Shown here piece after piece: positions 1 through 10,484 of a DNA stretch of 40,581 bases (position 1 is the first letter of the stretch; every line of letters starts with the position of its first letter). Below the pieces are notes generated by a model that worked only from the letters and a program-made list of their open reading frames with translations, did not search any database and was not told where the DNA came from. The DNA comes from an uncultured Granulosicoccaceae bacterium (GTDB taxonomy: Bacteria; Pseudomonadota; Gammaproteobacteria; Granulosicoccales; Granulosicoccaceae): positions 1 to 40,581 of the forward strand of contig CALKXD010000042.1 in assembly GCA_938003855.1 (NCBI GenBank). The letters run 5' to 3'. Both the position numbers and the translations under genes were made by a program.

Positions 1-266
1 CAATCATTCAGCGTGTTTCACAACGCAAACCCGGGTTAATTACTGCAATTTTATAAAGTCAGAAAGCGATTTACTATAGAAATAATCACTGCAACCACCG
101 CCTGTATGCCCCAATAAGCACTGAAGATTCATCTCTTAAAAATAACCATTGCGTACAATCGGGACCGCTTAAGCTGTCTTAACAAGCGTTCATAGCGACG
201 GCTTAATACATCAGAACTACCCCTGAAAATCCGTTTCCCCCATTCATTGACCAGTCAGAGCGTTTT

Positions 267-683
267 ATGAGCAACAATTCAACCGCACCAGGCCTGCTAC
301 GCCGTCTCGTCGCAATCTTTTACGACCTTCTCCTGCTACTTGGAATTTTATTCGTCTTCAGCGCTATTGCCGTTGGCTTGAATGGCGGCCAGGCGGTTAC
401 ACACCCGGCATACTATCTGGCACTGGTTATTATCAGCTTTTTATTCTTTGGCTGGTTCTGGACCCATGGCGGTCAGACACTGGGTATGCGCACCTGGCGA
501 TTCGAGCTTACTGACATTCAAGGCAACGCCATCGGATGGAGGCAGGCAGCAATTCGCTTTGCAGCAGCGGGGTTCTCACTGCTACCGGCCGGGATCGGTT
601 TACTCTGGATAGTGTTTGATTCCAACAACATGGCCCTGCACGATCGGCTGTCTTCCACACGCATGGTTAAAAAACCAAAGTAA
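267..683 (+). CDS. RDD family membrane protein
   Basis: A 138-residue integral membrane protein of the RDD family, whose members are small transporters or of unknown role. Near the N-terminus it has an Arg-Arg followed by an Ala and a Tyr-Asp in the first membrane helix (about residues 12-21). A second helix spans about 45-66, and a third lies around 95-118, ending in a Phe-Asp and then His-Asp-Arg near residue 127. This spaced Arg/Asp/Asp arrangement gives the family its name. The ATG has a weak AGAG about 8 bases upstream. It is a single gene converging on lptG, with about 230 bp between them. No substrate can be inferred. Confidence in the family is good; the function is unknown. Confidence 0.85.
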   Translation: MSNNSTAPGLLRRLVAIFYDLLLLLGILFVFSAIAVGLNGGQAVTHPAYYLALVIISFLFFGWFWTHGGQTLGMRTWRFELTDIQGNAIGWRQAAIRFAAAGFSLLPAGIGLLWIVFDSNNMALHDRLSSTRMVKKPK

Positions 684-916
684 GGCAGGCGACCGCAGTG
701 ATGATCCAACCCGGTGTTAGCGGCAAACAGCCCTGCAATACCGGCAACCGCTTAATTTAGCGCCCATCCAGAAACAACTGCTACGGCGTACCACTCAGGC
801 ACGCACTCTTTTGCCGACCACATGTAATTACTTAAGAACAACTAGGCGCTTACCTGTGATGGGCAAAATCTCACGCACCTGAATGATCCTCGCGACGCCC
901 TGTTTCTGGATAGGCG

Positions 917-1981
917 CTAATTAATTCTCAACAGCCCGGCCAGCGCTACTAACGCAAAAAGCGTCAGCGGAATGAAAGTACTTACTGCGGGTGACAATCC
1001 ATTGGCTAGCCCGAGATGGGTAAACAAGCGATTCAGTAGAAAATAGCCAATACCCAGCAGTATACCCACAAACATCTTCTGCCCTACCCCGCCTGCACGC
1101 TGCGATGCAAAGACAAAAGGCAGGGAGAGCATCAGCATCACCAGCGTTGACAACGGGTTAGTTATCTTCGTCCACAGAGCGAGTTTGATCGACTTACTGT
1201 CAAGTTGGTTGCGCTCGAGATACTCAATCTGACTGTTCAAATTCACCATCGACATAGATTCTGCGGGCACAGATAGCCCTTGCAGTATTTCTGCATTGAC
1301 CAGGTTCGGCCATACTTCCAGATCTATGAAGCGCGAGTCAACGGAGTCCGGCTTGAAGTCAGTTCGAGTTACTTCCGAAAGATGCCAGTCACCGCCCGCA
1401 ACCTGCACGGCTTGCCGGGCATGCGTTACTCGATTCAAGTTGCCTTGATCAAACTCATACACATTGACATTAACCAGCGTGGTATCGGGTAAAACGGTTT
1501 TAATATTGATAAAGTTCTTGCCCGATTTTGCCCAGTAGCCTGTTTTTGTACTTAGCGATGGACTCCTCGACAGTGACGATAAGCGCATCTCATACGCACG
1601 ACTTTCACTGACAGGCATAACAAACTCACCGATCATCACCACCATTCCCATCAGCACCAGACCAATCAGCGCTACCGCCCCTGCCATTTGCGTAATCGAT
1701 ATTCCCGCCGAGCGCATCACGGTTAACTCACTGTGTGACGCCAGCGCTCCGAGCCCGAGCAGACTTCCCAGTAACACAGCAGAAGGAAACAACTCATACG
1801 CAGAGCCGGGCATTCGCAACACGATATACAATGCCGCAGTCAGCACCGAGTAATTGCCCCGGCCAACGTCGTCCAGTTCGCGAATGAAGCCGAACAGACC
1901 GGTCAGAGCCACCAGAACAAACAACACTAACAGCGTATTGAGCAGAACTGTTTTACCGATGTAACGCACTATCAGATTCAT
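917..1981 (-). CDS. lptG: LPS export permease LptG
   Basis: Inner-membrane permease of the LptB2FG ABC transporter, which extracts lipopolysaccharide from the inner membrane and feeds it to the LptC-LptA-LptD bridge. The 354 residues fit the family: three N-terminal membrane helices (about 10-125), a periplasmic beta-jellyroll-like middle (about 130-270) and three C-terminal helices. The stretch around residue 84-92 (HSELTVMRSAG) is the cytoplasmic coupling region typical of LptG and LptF. Its ATG overlaps the lptF stop as ATGA, so the two are probably translationally coupled. It is the second gene of the pair, as in E. coli. It should be essential if the organism makes LPS. Confidence 0.95.
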   Translation of the reverse strand: MNLIVRYIGKTVLLNTLLVLFVLVALTGLFGFIRELDDVGRGNYSVLTAALYIVLRMPGSAYELFPSAVLLGSLLGLGALASHSELTVMRSAGISITQMAGAVALIGLVLMGMVVMIGEFVMPVSESRAYEMRLSSLSRSPSLSTKTGYWAKSGKNFINIKTVLPDTTLVNVNVYEFDQGNLNRVTHARQAVQVAGGDWHLSEVTRTDFKPDSVDSRFIDLEVWPNLVNAEILQGLSVPAESMSMVNLNSQIEYLERNQLDSKSIKLALWTKITNPLSTLVMLMLSLPFVFASQRAGGVGQKMFVGILLGIGYFLLNRLFTHLGLANGLSPAVSTFIPLTLFALVALAGLLRIN

Positions 1982-3096
1982 CGATCACTCGCTCCTGTTA
2001 TCGCTGCCGGGCGACCAAAAAACCAATTGAAACCGTAGCGCCGGATAGTCAGAAAGGCGATAAGACAAAAGAACAGCAGATGAACCCACCATAGCCCGAC
2101 GATTGGCGGGATCGTACCTGCAGCAAGCCACTTTCGACTCAAGACAAGTAAATTGGCGTAAGGCACATAGATAAGGATAGCCAGTGCTATTTTCGAATAA
2201 CGCCCCTGACGTGGTGAGGAGTGCGACAACGGCACAGCCAGCAGCGCAAGCAGCATTGCCGCAAGCGGTATTGAGATTCGCCACTGAATTTCCGCTGCTG
2301 ATTGCTGATCACCACTGCGCCAGAGTTCAGTAAAGGTCTTAGCGGAATTCTCCAGCGCTCCGGTCGCGCGCTCATCGTTGGGCAGCCGGATGCCATGGCG
2401 TGAAAAACGCGTACGCTGATAGCTGTCTCCACCGGCCTGACCGGTAATGCTGACGCCATCGACGAAAACAATGAACTCGCTGTCGGTGTCTTCATCACGC
2501 TGATAAACAGCCGATTCAGCCGTTTCGATCTCGAAAGATCCCTGATCATCAAGATCACGATGCACAAACACCTGCCGGAATTCCTGTTTGTCATCTGACA
2601 ACGACTCCGTGAACACGACCGCATTGCCACCCAGTATTTCGACAAATCGCCCGGCACTCAACAAACTGGTAACCGACTGATCGGCGGCTCGCTCTGTTAT
2701 ACCCTGCTCATAGCGCGCAGCCCACGGTGAGGCCCAGAACGTCAGCAGTGCGATCAGTACCACGCCAATGAGGCCATTCAGAATCACTGGACGATAAAGC
2801 GCTTTTAATCCCGCACCGCAGGCAGCTATCGCCGACATTTCACTGTCCCGATACAGACGCCCGAAGGCGAGCAGCACCCCCAGATACAGACCGAGCGGGA
2901 TAAGCGTCACCAGCAAATTGATTACTTTCAAACCGACCAGTATGAACAGCACGTCGGCAGCAAGCAGCCCTTCGGTGACCTTTGATAAAATTCGTGCCAG
3001 TACATTTGCAATCATGATCACCAGCAGCACAACAGTGACCGCAAACCAGGTTAACGAGATTTCACGGAATATGTAGCGATCAAGAGCATTCAGCAT
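1978..3096 (-). CDS. lptF: LPS export permease LptF
   Basis: Partner permease to LptG in the LPS-extracting ABC transporter. The 372 residues show three N-terminal membrane helices (about 15-120), a periplasmic domain (about 125-270) and three C-terminal helices. The coupling-helix segment RDSEMSAIAACG lies near residue 83. The start is an ATG facing pepA across 222 bp, an arrangement conserved in many gammaproteobacteria. The ribosome site is weak. Two -10-like hexamers on the minus strand upstream (TATGAT at 3160-3155 and TATAGT at 3135-3130) lack convincing -35 partners, so I do not call a promoter. The ATPase LptB is not encoded here, as expected, since lptB usually sits elsewhere. Confidence 0.95.
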   Translation of the reverse strand: MLNALDRYIFREISLTWFAVTVVLLVIMIANVLARILSKVTEGLLAADVLFILVGLKVINLLVTLIPLGLYLGVLLAFGRLYRDSEMSAIAACGAGLKALYRPVILNGLIGVVLIALLTFWASPWAARYEQGITERAADQSVTSLLSAGRFVEILGGNAVVFTESLSDDKQEFRQVFVHRDLDDQGSFEIETAESAVYQRDEDTDSEFIVFVDGVSITGQAGGDSYQRTRFSRHGIRLPNDERATGALENSAKTFTELWRSGDQQSAAEIQWRISIPLAAMLLALLAVPLSHSSPRQGRYSKIALAILIYVPYANLLVLSRKWLAAGTIPPIVGLWWVHLLFFCLIAFLTIRRYGFNWFFGRPAAITGASDR

Positions 3097-3318
3097 GGCG
3101 ATGATTTTGTCTCACTCACAGCGCGCGTCACTATAAATTCAAAGTAGGTGCGTGATCATAGCAAACCCAGTAATATTGTTGCTTGCGCGTTGGGAAACTG
3201 TCGATGGGCCGACCGGATACAGCCTTCACGCGGCACGACACAGCGACTCAAATCGAATCCCCCACCAGTAGCATGACACCGGCTTCCACACCGCCACAAC
3301 CGATCGAGAGGACAGACT

Positions 3319-4803
3319 TTGAAAATCTCTTTGACTAACGCAGATCCTGTAAAGCTAAAAACGAGCTGCCTGGTGCTGCCGATTGGCGATGTGAAAAACT
3401 TATCCGGTTGCGCCGGCAGCATTGACAGCGCCAGTGACGGATACATCAGCGACATACTAAAGCTGGGCGATCTGAAATCCAAAGCCGGATCCACACTGCT
3501 GCTACACAAGGTGCCGAATGTATCGGCGAAACGAATCCTGTTGGTCAGCAGCGGTGGCACAGCGAGCGTCTCTGCCGGTAACTTCGACCTCATGTCGCAA
3601 GCCCAGGCAAGAGCACTGAAACAGACTGGCGTGAAAGACGCGGCGAGTTGCCTGACCGATATCGACGTTGATGATAAATCACTCGGCTGGTCAGCTCAGT
3701 CGATCGCCCGGGAAACGGTTGCCAGCCACTATAAATTTGATCAGCACAAAAGCACTAAAGCTGAGCGCAAAGAATACAAGCTCACTTTGCACGCGGCAGA
3801 TCGCAAACAGAACAAACAAATTGAAACCGGAGCCGCCCGGGGAGTAGCGATTGCCAATGGTATGCAGACTGCCCGTGACCTGGGCAATATGGCCGCGAAT
3901 GTCTGCACCCCGAGCTATCTGGCGGAGCATGCAAAAACACTGAAAAAGCAACATAGCTCTCTCAAAGTTACCGTGCTCAGTGAAGCGCAGATGGAAAAGC
4001 TCAAAATGGGCTCTCTGCTCAGTGTGTCCGCCGGCAGCGTCGAGCCCGCCAAAATGGTGTGCATGGAGTACAAGGGCGGCAAGCCCTCACAAAAACCCAT
4101 TGTACTTGTCGGCAAAGGCGTTACCTTCGACACCGGTGGTATTTCAATGAAACCATCCGCCGGTATGGACGAGATGAAATTCGACATGTGCGGTGCTGCC
4201 AGCGTATTTGGCGTGATGCGAGCAGTGGCTGAACTGGCACTGCCGATCAATGTCGTCGGTGTAGTAGCAGCCGCCGAAAACATGCCCGGTGGCCGCGCCA
4301 CAAAACCCGGTGATATTGTTACGTCAATGTCGGGCCAGACTATTGAGGTGCTGAACACCGATGCTGAAGGCCGCCTGGTGCTGTGCGATGCACTCACCTA
4401 CATCGGCAAGTACAAGCCCGATGTGGTTATCGATATTGCCACACTAACCGGTGCGGTAGTTGTCGCACTCGGCCATCACACCACCGGCCTGATGAGCAAC
4501 GACGACCCGTTAGCCGACGAGCTCTACTCAGCGGGTATTGCCTCTGCCGATAAATGCTGGCGCCTACCACTATGGGATGAATACCAAAAACAGCTCTCAA
4601 GTAATTTTGCGGATATCCCGAATATCGGTGGTCGGGCCGGAGGCTCAATCACGGCCGGGTGCTTTTTATCGCGATTTACTAAAGAGTACCGATGGGCACA
4701 TCTGGATATTGCCGGTGTCGCCTGGCGACAGGGCGGCGCAAAAGGTGCGACTGGCAGGCCGGTTCCGATGCTGATGGAATTCATACTGAATCGCTGCTCG
4801 TGA
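3319..4803 (+). CDS. pepA: Leucyl aminopeptidase PepA (M17)
   Basis: Cytosolic two-metal leucyl aminopeptidase that removes N-terminal residues from peptides. In E. coli PepA is also a DNA-binding protein in Xer recombination and carAB control; whether that applies here is unknown. The catalytic C-terminal half is intact: the M17 signature NTDAEGRL is at 346-353. Lys266, Asp271, Lys278, Asp289, Asp348, Glu350 and Arg352 align with E. coli Lys270, Asp275, Lys282, Asp293, Asp352, Glu354 and Arg356 at a constant offset of four. Length 494 is close to the E. coli 503. The start is TTG with GAGAG/GAGG seven to eight bases upstream and no better ATG nearby. It heads a pepA-holC-valS run. Confidence 0.95.
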   Translation: MKISLTNADPVKLKTSCLVLPIGDVKNLSGCAGSIDSASDGYISDILKLGDLKSKAGSTLLLHKVPNVSAKRILLVSSGGTASVSAGNFDLMSQAQARALKQTGVKDAASCLTDIDVDDKSLGWSAQSIARETVASHYKFDQHKSTKAERKEYKLTLHAADRKQNKQIETGAARGVAIANGMQTARDLGNMAANVCTPSYLAEHAKTLKKQHSSLKVTVLSEAQMEKLKMGSLLSVSAGSVEPAKMVCMEYKGGKPSQKPIVLVGKGVTFDTGGISMKPSAGMDEMKFDMCGAASVFGVMRAVAELALPINVVGVVAAAENMPGGRATKPGDIVTSMSGQTIEVLNTDAEGRLVLCDALTYIGKYKPDVVIDIATLTGAVVVALGHHTTGLMSNDDPLADELYSAGIASADKCWRLPLWDEYQKQLSSNFADIPNIGGRAGGSITAGCFLSRFTKEYRWAHLDIAGVAWRQGGAKGATGRPVPMLMEFILNRCS

Positions 4804-4825
4804 TCGGCGCCGGATTGCATTCCAG

Positions 4826-5233
4826 ATGACCAACATTCAGTTTTACATACTGGCCAGCGACAACCTTGAGCAGCGCTGGTCCTACGCCAGGCAATTGCTG
4901 GTACAAACGCTGTTACGCGGTAAGTCGGTCCACATTCACACCAGCTGTGCAGCGCATACCCGCTTGCTGATCGACAAACTGCTGCACTCGCTTGGCGACA
5001 ATGACGAAAAAGTATCGATCGACCACAAAGGCGAACCGGACACCAGCCAGCAGGTTTTGCTGAATCTATCTAATGATGTCCCCCATTTTTTCAGCAGTTT
5101 CGAAACCACGCTGGAAGTTATTCATGACGAGGCCAGCACCCGCAAGATGGGACGTGAGCGCTACCGATATTATCAACAGCGTGGTTACCCGTTGCGCCAC
5201 TATGAAATCCAACCGGAACTGGCACTGGGATAA
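4826..5233 (+). CDS. holC: DNA polymerase III chi subunit
   Basis: The chi subunit of the replicative polymerase clamp loader, which links the complex to single-strand binding protein. It is 135 residues, compared with about 147 in E. coli. Features typical of chi are the N-terminal beta-strand opening with FYILASDNLEQRWSYAR, the segment around residues 68-76 (GEPDTSQQ) and the middle strand with LLNLSNDVPHFFSSFE. The gene begins 22 bp after pepA and sits between pepA and valS, which is the diagnostic neighbourhood. The assignment rests on both sequence and context. The ribosome site is unremarkable, so translation may depend partly on upstream pepA translation. Confidence 0.9.
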   Translation: MTNIQFYILASDNLEQRWSYARQLLVQTLLRGKSVHIHTSCAAHTRLLIDKLLHSLGDNDEKVSIDHKGEPDTSQQVLLNLSNDVPHFFSSFETTLEVIHDEASTRKMGRERYRYYQQRGYPLRHYEIQPELALG

Positions 5234-5407
5234 CCGCCAATATCCCTCTATAGTCCTTAAACAGGGCGGAAAACCCGCACAGACAAGAGCCGTTTCGCTG
5301 AAAGTGCCGCTACACGCTGCCAGAATACGCTTTTCGAGCACTGCATTCGCTCAGCCGGCACTCCGCTCACTCTCATTCAAACACGTATAGCTACTAGTAA
5401 AACTACG

Positions 5408-8203
5408 ATGGATACAACTTATAACCCCGCGGCAATCGAGCAAAGCTGGTACGACTACTGGGAACGCGAAAACCACTTCGTTCCCGAAGGCGACGGCACA
5501 CCTTATTGCATCATGATCCCGCCACCCAACGTGACCGGCACCTTACATATGGGGCACGCGTTTCAGGACACGGTCATGGATACCCTGATTCGCTATCACC
5601 GCATGAAGGGCGACAACACACTTTGGCAACCCGGCACAGACCACGCGGGCATCGCCACGCAAATGCTGGTCGAGCGCCAACTGGCAGCCAAACAGCAGAG
5701 CCGCCACGACCTTGGCCGTGAAGCCTTTATAGAAAAAGTCTGGGAATGGAAGGAAGAATCCGGCGGGCACATCACCCGCCAACTGCGTCGCATGGGGGCC
5801 TCACCGGACTGGAATCGTGAGCGCTTCACGATGGACGAAGGCTTGTCGCACGCGGTGCGGGAAGTTTTCGTGTCACTGTACGACGAGGGCCTGATCTATC
5901 GTGGCAAGCGCCTGGTCAACTGGGACCCGGTGCTGCATACGGCACTGTCTGATCTGGAAGTACTCAGCGAAGAAGAAAACGGCCACCTCTGGCACTTGCG
6001 CTATCCGCTCAGTGATGGCAGTGGACATTTAGTGGTTGCCACCACCCGACCGGAAACCATGCTGGGTGATACCGCCGTTGCTGTCCACCCGGAAGATGAG
6101 CGCTACAACGGGCTGATTGGCAAAACCATCACGCTGCCACTGGTTGGGCGCGAGATTCCGATAATCGCTGATGATTACGTTGATCCCGAGTTTGGTTCAG
6201 GCTGTGTAAAAATCACCCCGGCACACGATTTCAACGATTACGCCATGGGCCAGCGGCACAACCTCGACGTCATCAATATCCTGACCGACAACGCCGAGAT
6301 TAACGACAACGGACCCGAGCAGTATCGAGGCATGGATCGCTACGTTGCACGCGGTCAGATCATCAAGGATTTAACCGATCAAAATTTAATCGAGAGAATC
6401 GACGATCACAAACTGATGGTGCCACGCGGCGATCGCTCCAACTCAGTCGTTGAGCCCTACCTGACCGATCAATGGTATGTCGATCTGACCCGCGAGACTC
6501 TGGATGACGGTCGACCCGGTGGTAAGACAGCGATCACTCTGCCTTCCATCGAAGCGGTGCGCGGCGGCGATATCAAATTTGTCCCGGAGAACTGGTCTAA
6601 GACCTACTATCAATGGCTGGAGAATATTGAAGACTGGTGCATCAGTCGTCAGATCTGGTGGGGCCATCGCATACCCGCCTGGTATGACAACGATGGCAAT
6701 ATTTTTGTCGCGCAAACCGAAGCCGAAGTACGGGAAAAATATTCACTGGCACCCGACTACCCGCTGCGACAGGACGACGATGTCCTCGACACCTGGTTTT
6801 CATCGGGTTTGTGGCCATTTTCAACCCTGGGGTGGCCAGAAAAAACTGACGCACTGAATACCTGGTACCCGACCAGTGTACTAGTCACGGGCTTTGATAT
6901 TATTTTCTTCTGGGTCGCCCGGATGATCATGTTCGGGGTTAAGTTCATGGAGGGTCAGGTGCCGTTTCGTGAAGTCTATATTCACGGACTGGTAAGAGAC
7001 GCAAACGGTCAGAAAATGTCTAAATCCAAAGGCAATGTTCTTGACCCCCTCGACATCATCGACGGCATCGATCTGGAAAGCCTGGTCGAAAAACGCACCG
7101 GCAATATGATGCAGGCGCACCTGGCAGAAAAAATTGAAAAGCAGACTCGCAAGGAATTCGCCGGCGGTATTGATGGCTATGGCACTGACGCGGTGCGGTT
7201 TACCTTTGCCATTCTTGCGTCCACCGGACGCGATATACGTTTTGATTTAAAGCGTGTTGAAGGCTACCGGAACTTTTGCAATAAGCTCTGGAATGCCACT
7301 CGCTATGTACTGATGAACGCAGATGATCTGCCGAGTGAAGGCAAGGTTGAACTAACACTGACCGACAAGTGGATTATTTCAAAGCTGCAGGTACTGGAGC
7401 AGAATGTCACCGATCACCTCGATCACTACCGCCTCGATCTGGCCGCACAGGATATCTATGAGTTTGCCTGGAACGAGTACTGCGACTGGTATCTTGAACT
7501 GGCAAAGCCAGTACTGAACGGCAACGCCAGTGACGCACAACAACTCGGTACCCGCCAGACGCTTGTACGCGTGCTGGAAGTGCTGCTGCGGTTAAGCCAT
7601 CCAATCATGCCGTACATCACCGAGGAATTGTGGCAGAAGGTCGCACCCAAAGCCGGAATCTCCGGCGACACGATCATGCGACAGCCCTGGCCTGTAGCGC
7701 AGCCGGAAAAAATTGATCAGCAGGCGGTTGCCGAAATCGACTGGGTTAAAACTTTTATTCTGGGTATCAGGCGCATACGCGCAGAGATGGACATTGCACC
7801 GGGGAAGCCATTGCCTGTGCTGTGTGAAAACGCATCGGCCGACAACATAGCGCGAATTGATTCCCACGCCCCGCTGCTCAGCGCACTGGCAAAAACTTCT
7901 GAAATAAGAGTACTTACCAGCGACGAAACTGCACCGGAATCAGCCACCGCATTAGTCGGCGATATGCGCTTACTTATTCCGCTGGCGGGACTCATCGACA
8001 AAGATGCCGAGTTGGCGCGCTTGATCCGCGAAAGAGACAAGCTCACCAAGGAGAAGGGCCGACTGGAAGGCAAACTGGGAAATGACAGCTTTGTCGCCAA
8101 AGCGCCAGCTGCAGTGGTTGACAAGGAAAAAGAAAAGCTTGCCGACGTGATCACAGCGTTTACCCAGTTGGAGCTGCAAATCAAGCGCATTGAAGCGCTG
8201 TAA
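5408..8203 (+). CDS. valS: Valyl-tRNA synthetase
   Basis: Class I aminoacyl-tRNA synthetase that charges tRNA-Val and edits misactivated threonine. It has 931 residues, close to the usual 950. The HIGH-type motif is HMGH at residues 47-50, preceded by PPPNVTG. The CP1 editing domain with [10 protein letters not shown] lies near residue 215-225. KMSKS is at 536-540. A tRNA-binding helical domain follows, and the last ~65 residues are a charged coiled coil ([21 protein letters not shown]-like), the ValS C-terminal arm. No key residue is missing. A 174-bp gap from holC contains short GC-rich inverted segments (CCG/CCCT near 5234-5247 against AGGG/CGG near 5263-5269), but I do not see a convincing T-box or attenuator. 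Confidence 0.97.
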   Translation: MDTTYNPAAIEQSWYDYWERENHFVPEGDGTPYCIMIPPPNVTGTLHMGHAFQDTVMDTLIRYHRMKGDNTLWQPGTDHAGIATQMLVERQLAAKQQSRHDLGREAFIEKVWEWKEESGGHITRQLRRMGASPDWNRERFTMDEGLSHAVREVFVSLYDEGLIYRGKRLVNWDPVLHTALSDLEVLSEEENGHLWHLRYPLSDGSGHLVVATTRPETMLGDTAVAVHPEDERYNGLIGKTITLPLVGREIPIIADDYVDPEFGSGCVKITPAHDFNDYAMGQRHNLDVINILTDNAEINDNGPEQYRGMDRYVARGQIIKDLTDQNLIERIDDHKLMVPRGDRSNSVVEPYLTDQWYVDLTRETLDDGRPGGKTAITLPSIEAVRGGDIKFVPENWSKTYYQWLENIEDWCISRQIWWGHRIPAWYDNDGNIFVAQTEAEVREKYSLAPDYPLRQDDDVLDTWFSSGLWPFSTLGWPEKTDALNTWYPTSVLVTGFDIIFFWVARMIMFGVKFMEGQVPFREVYIHGLVRDANGQKMSKSKGNVLDPLDIIDGIDLESLVEKRTGNMMQAHLAEKIEKQTRKEFAGGIDGYGTDAVRFTFAILASTGRDIRFDLKRVEGYRNFCNKLWNATRYVLMNADDLPSEGKVELTLTDKWIISKLQVLEQNVTDHLDHYRLDLAAQDIYEFAWNEYCDWYLELAKPVLNGNASDAQQLGTRQTLVRVLEVLLRLSHPIMPYITEELWQKVAPKAGISGDTIMRQPWPVAQPEKIDQQAVAEIDWVKTFILGIRRIRAEMDIAPGKPLPVLCENASADNIARIDSHAPLLSALAKTSEIRVLTSDETAPESATALVGDMRLLIPLAGLIDKDAELARLIRERDKLTKEKGRLEGKLGNDSFVAKAPAAVVDKEKEKLADVITAFTQLELQIKRIEAL

Positions 8204-8224
8204 GTTTGATAAGAGGTTTATACC

Positions 8225-8250
8225 GCCCGAATGCGATAACGCGTTCGGGC
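8225..8250. terminator. Hairpin between convergent genes
   Basis: An 11-bp stem (GCCCGAATGCG against CGCGTTCGGGC, one U-G pair) closes on an ATAA loop. It sits 22 bp after the valS stop and lies between two convergent genes, so it could terminate transcripts from both sides. Neither side has a run of T, so it is not a textbook intrinsic terminator. It might instead act as an RNA 3' end stabiliser. Confidence 0.45.
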
Positions 8251-8392
8251 TGTGCAAAATCCCGCCTGACTGACACGGCATGAGACCATGCTGACCCATC
8301 TGATTTCAATTTAACCGCAAGGCCCCGATCTAGATCAGCCAGCAGGCTACCTACTCTGCCAGCGGGATTTCAGTCGTCAGCAATTGTCTGCT

Positions 8393-10372
8393 TCAGGCCA
8401 GCTCAACTTCGGCGAGCTCGGCAGATTGTGCGACTTCTGTCTCCTGCGGTTTATCGACACCCGGCTTTTTAACGGGTGGCGCTAGTGCTGTGTCAGCCAG
8501 GGCTTCAGCAGAATTACCTTGTTCTATAACCTTTTCACCAACAGCCTTAGCCGTTGTTGCCGTCAGGTACTGATTCAACGGTATAACCAGTGCGCAGTTA
8601 TCGCGGCCGTCACTTCGCGCTCTTGCACTGGCAGCACGACACTGACCCAGCACAGACTCCTGAGCCATCAGAATACCGTCATCACCGTACTCTAGATTCA
8701 ACACAGCCGCATGTGACACCAGGCTCACGTTGTCGAGAAATTTAAGCATCTGAGGGGTGACTTGCAAGAGTTTACGGGTCAGCACCAGGGCATCCTGAAT
8801 CCCCCGCGTGGCAAGCACAAATATAAACTGGCCATCACCCGCATAAGCAATTGAGTCCGCCTTCCGATAAAGCTTATGAAAACTATCTGACACCAGCTTC
8901 AGCATGGGCTCACTGTCGCCGAGACAGAGTCGATCACCGGTAACCCCGGATAACTGTATGTCCATCAATAAAGCAAAATGCTTCAGTCCCAAAGCGGCAC
9001 AGGGTTGCTGTAACATTGCGCTCACCGGACCCGTTGCTGCCGGCACTTCGCAGGCCGCTTCAGCGGGCAACGGCTTTCGCGTTACGACAGGCGACCGGGT
9101 ATCTGCTGCAACACTCTGAATGGCTGCAACCTCAGGCACAGCGCTGCAGCTCACCGCGCTGTTGAGGTTCTCCACCGCCTTCGGCAGAGGAGAAAAAGTA
9201 ACCAGGGTGGTAGGCTCGGACAATATAGCAGCGGCAATTTTTCGCGCCCGAAAACTGACCGGTAAAGCGTCTTTACCAATGACTTTAAACAGTGCCGAAC
9301 AAGCGTTTCCTGCATCCGCTTTAACCACAGTTCTGGAGACAGTCCGGTCGAAGCGGCTACCTGTCAGAGCACCGGACCTCTGCTCATCCAACAGCGCTTC
9401 AGCCTCTGCATTAAGACCTAGAACAATACCCTCTGCACTGAGCAGCAACGCAGGATTGTCGGTTAAATCCAGTACTTGCGAGACCAGTGGATCGTTGACT
9501 TCGACGGACGTTGGCCGCGATTTAACCAAGGCGTCAATTCGAGCAAACAGAAGCTCTGTGGATTCGTTTTTGTAAAAGCAGGCAGTCGCACCGACCGCTA
9601 GAGAGCGCTTGATAATGGCATCGGAATATTTACTGGTCACCACTGCACACACCGGCTTTGTCGGCAGTAGCTCGTCATCGCAGGACTGCAGATAGCGGCA
9701 GAACTCTTCGCCACTTTCACCGCGTAGAAAAAAATCGGTTATGACTATATCAAACGGTTCCTTGGTCACCGCAACCTTGCCTTCCTTAATGGTTGACGCC
9801 ACTGTCACCCGGTAACCGTTAGACTCCATGATATTTCTTAAAGAGAGGCACACTGACGGGGTATCGTCGAGCAGCAAAGCGCACCGAGTACGGCCATTTG
9901 CCTGCGGCACAGTGTCTGCCTCCACCGCACTGGCAGGCATGCTGTCCGCCGGACGCACAGATTGAGGTGGTGGAAAGGCCGGGGCGAGACGCTCAATCAG
10001 GTCAGTCGCCTGCTGATAATCCTGCCACAGCAACGTACGGGTTTTCGGCCGGCGTTTAACCAATGTATCGACATCCTGGTTAGGCTGCTGGCTCAGTATG
10101 ATGAGCGGCAAATCCTGATGATCAGGTGACCCAAGCATGCCAAGTAAATCGGTCACCATGCCAAGCTTGCCATCGGGCCAGCCTAGCAATACACAGCGAA
10201 AATCCCGATCAAAGGTTTGAAATCGCTCTGTCAAAACGGTGCACGCATCCGCCGGGTCAGAAAAACACTCGGCCGGGTAGTTGTGCTTGTCGGAGAAATT
10301 CTTTAGCACATGCAACATCGCTGTCGACGTATCGACAACTAAAATCGGAGAATATTCGATTATGTCAGACAT
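8393..10372 (-). CDS. Two-receiver, PAS, degenerate GGDEF signalling protein
   Basis: A cytoplasmic signalling protein of 659 residues from the ATG at 10372; a TTG 18 codons upstream is possible but has no better ribosome site. Domains in order: a pseudo-receiver (about 8-130) with Gly where the phospho-Asp should be (VLLGWPDG); a canonical receiver (about 162-285) with the acidic pair LLLDD, the phospho-acceptor Asp213 in VITDFFLRG, a Thr in VVTSK and a Lys in CFYKNES; a PAS-like segment (about 292-390); a linker; and a GGDEF-fold domain (about 455-600). In the last, the active-site loop reads AGDGQF (511-516) instead of GGDEF, so cyclase activity is unlikely. The acidic tail has no recognised motif. 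I see no DNA-binding domain. Its output is unknown. Confidence 0.85.
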   Translation of the reverse strand: MSDIIEYSPILVVDTSTAMLHVLKNFSDKHNYPAECFSDPADACTVLTERFQTFDRDFRCVLLGWPDGKLGMVTDLLGMLGSPDHQDLPLIILSQQPNQDVDTLVKRRPKTRTLLWQDYQQATDLIERLAPAFPPPQSVRPADSMPASAVEADTVPQANGRTRCALLLDDTPSVCLSLRNIMESNGYRVTVASTIKEGKVAVTKEPFDIVITDFFLRGESGEEFCRYLQSCDDELLPTKPVCAVVTSKYSDAIIKRSLAVGATACFYKNESTELLFARIDALVKSRPTSVEVNDPLVSQVLDLTDNPALLLSAEGIVLGLNAEAEALLDEQRSGALTGSRFDRTVSRTVVKADAGNACSALFKVIGKDALPVSFRARKIAAAILSEPTTLVTFSPLPKAVENLNSAVSCSAVPEVAAIQSVAADTRSPVVTRKPLPAEAACEVPAATGPVSAMLQQPCAALGLKHFALLMDIQLSGVTGDRLCLGDSEPMLKLVSDSFHKLYRKADSIAYAGDGQFIFVLATRGIQDALVLTRKLLQVTPQMLKFLDNVSLVSHAAVLNLEYGDDGILMAQESVLGQCRAASARARSDGRDNCALVIPLNQYLTATTAKAVGEKVIEQGNSAEALADTALAPPVKKPGVDKPQETEVAQSAELAEVELA

Positions 10373-10456
10373 AGTAAATACTTCATTTCTGCGTTTATTG
10401 TTTTTCTGGTTTGATCCGATGATCAAATTCGCCCCGTTACCAGCAGCGCTACTATG

Positions 10457-10484
10457 AGTATAGACGTTGATCGGGAAGTGTCAG
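10457..10484 (-). promoter_or_regulatory. Sigma70-like promoter for the signalling gene
   Basis: On the minus strand, CTGACA (10484-10479, five of six to TTGACA) and TATACT (10462-10457, five of six to TATAAT) are separated by 16 bp. They lie about 85 bp upstream of the ATG of the two-receiver signalling protein and point at it. This is the best-matching promoter in the window. Confidence 0.5.

Noticed and set aside
3130-3160. Two -10-like hexamers upstream of lptF
   Set aside because: TATGAT and TATAGT are good -10 matches, but no -35 with acceptable spacing was found for either.
3915-4397. 160-codon minus-strand frame opposite pepA
   Set aside because: It lies fully antisense to a well-supported pepA, with low-complexity Ser/Thr/Ala composition typical of a shadow frame.
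7717-8190. 157-codon minus-strand frame opposite the end of valS
   Set aside because: Antisense to the conserved ValS C-terminus; Ser/Ala-rich and without any domain.
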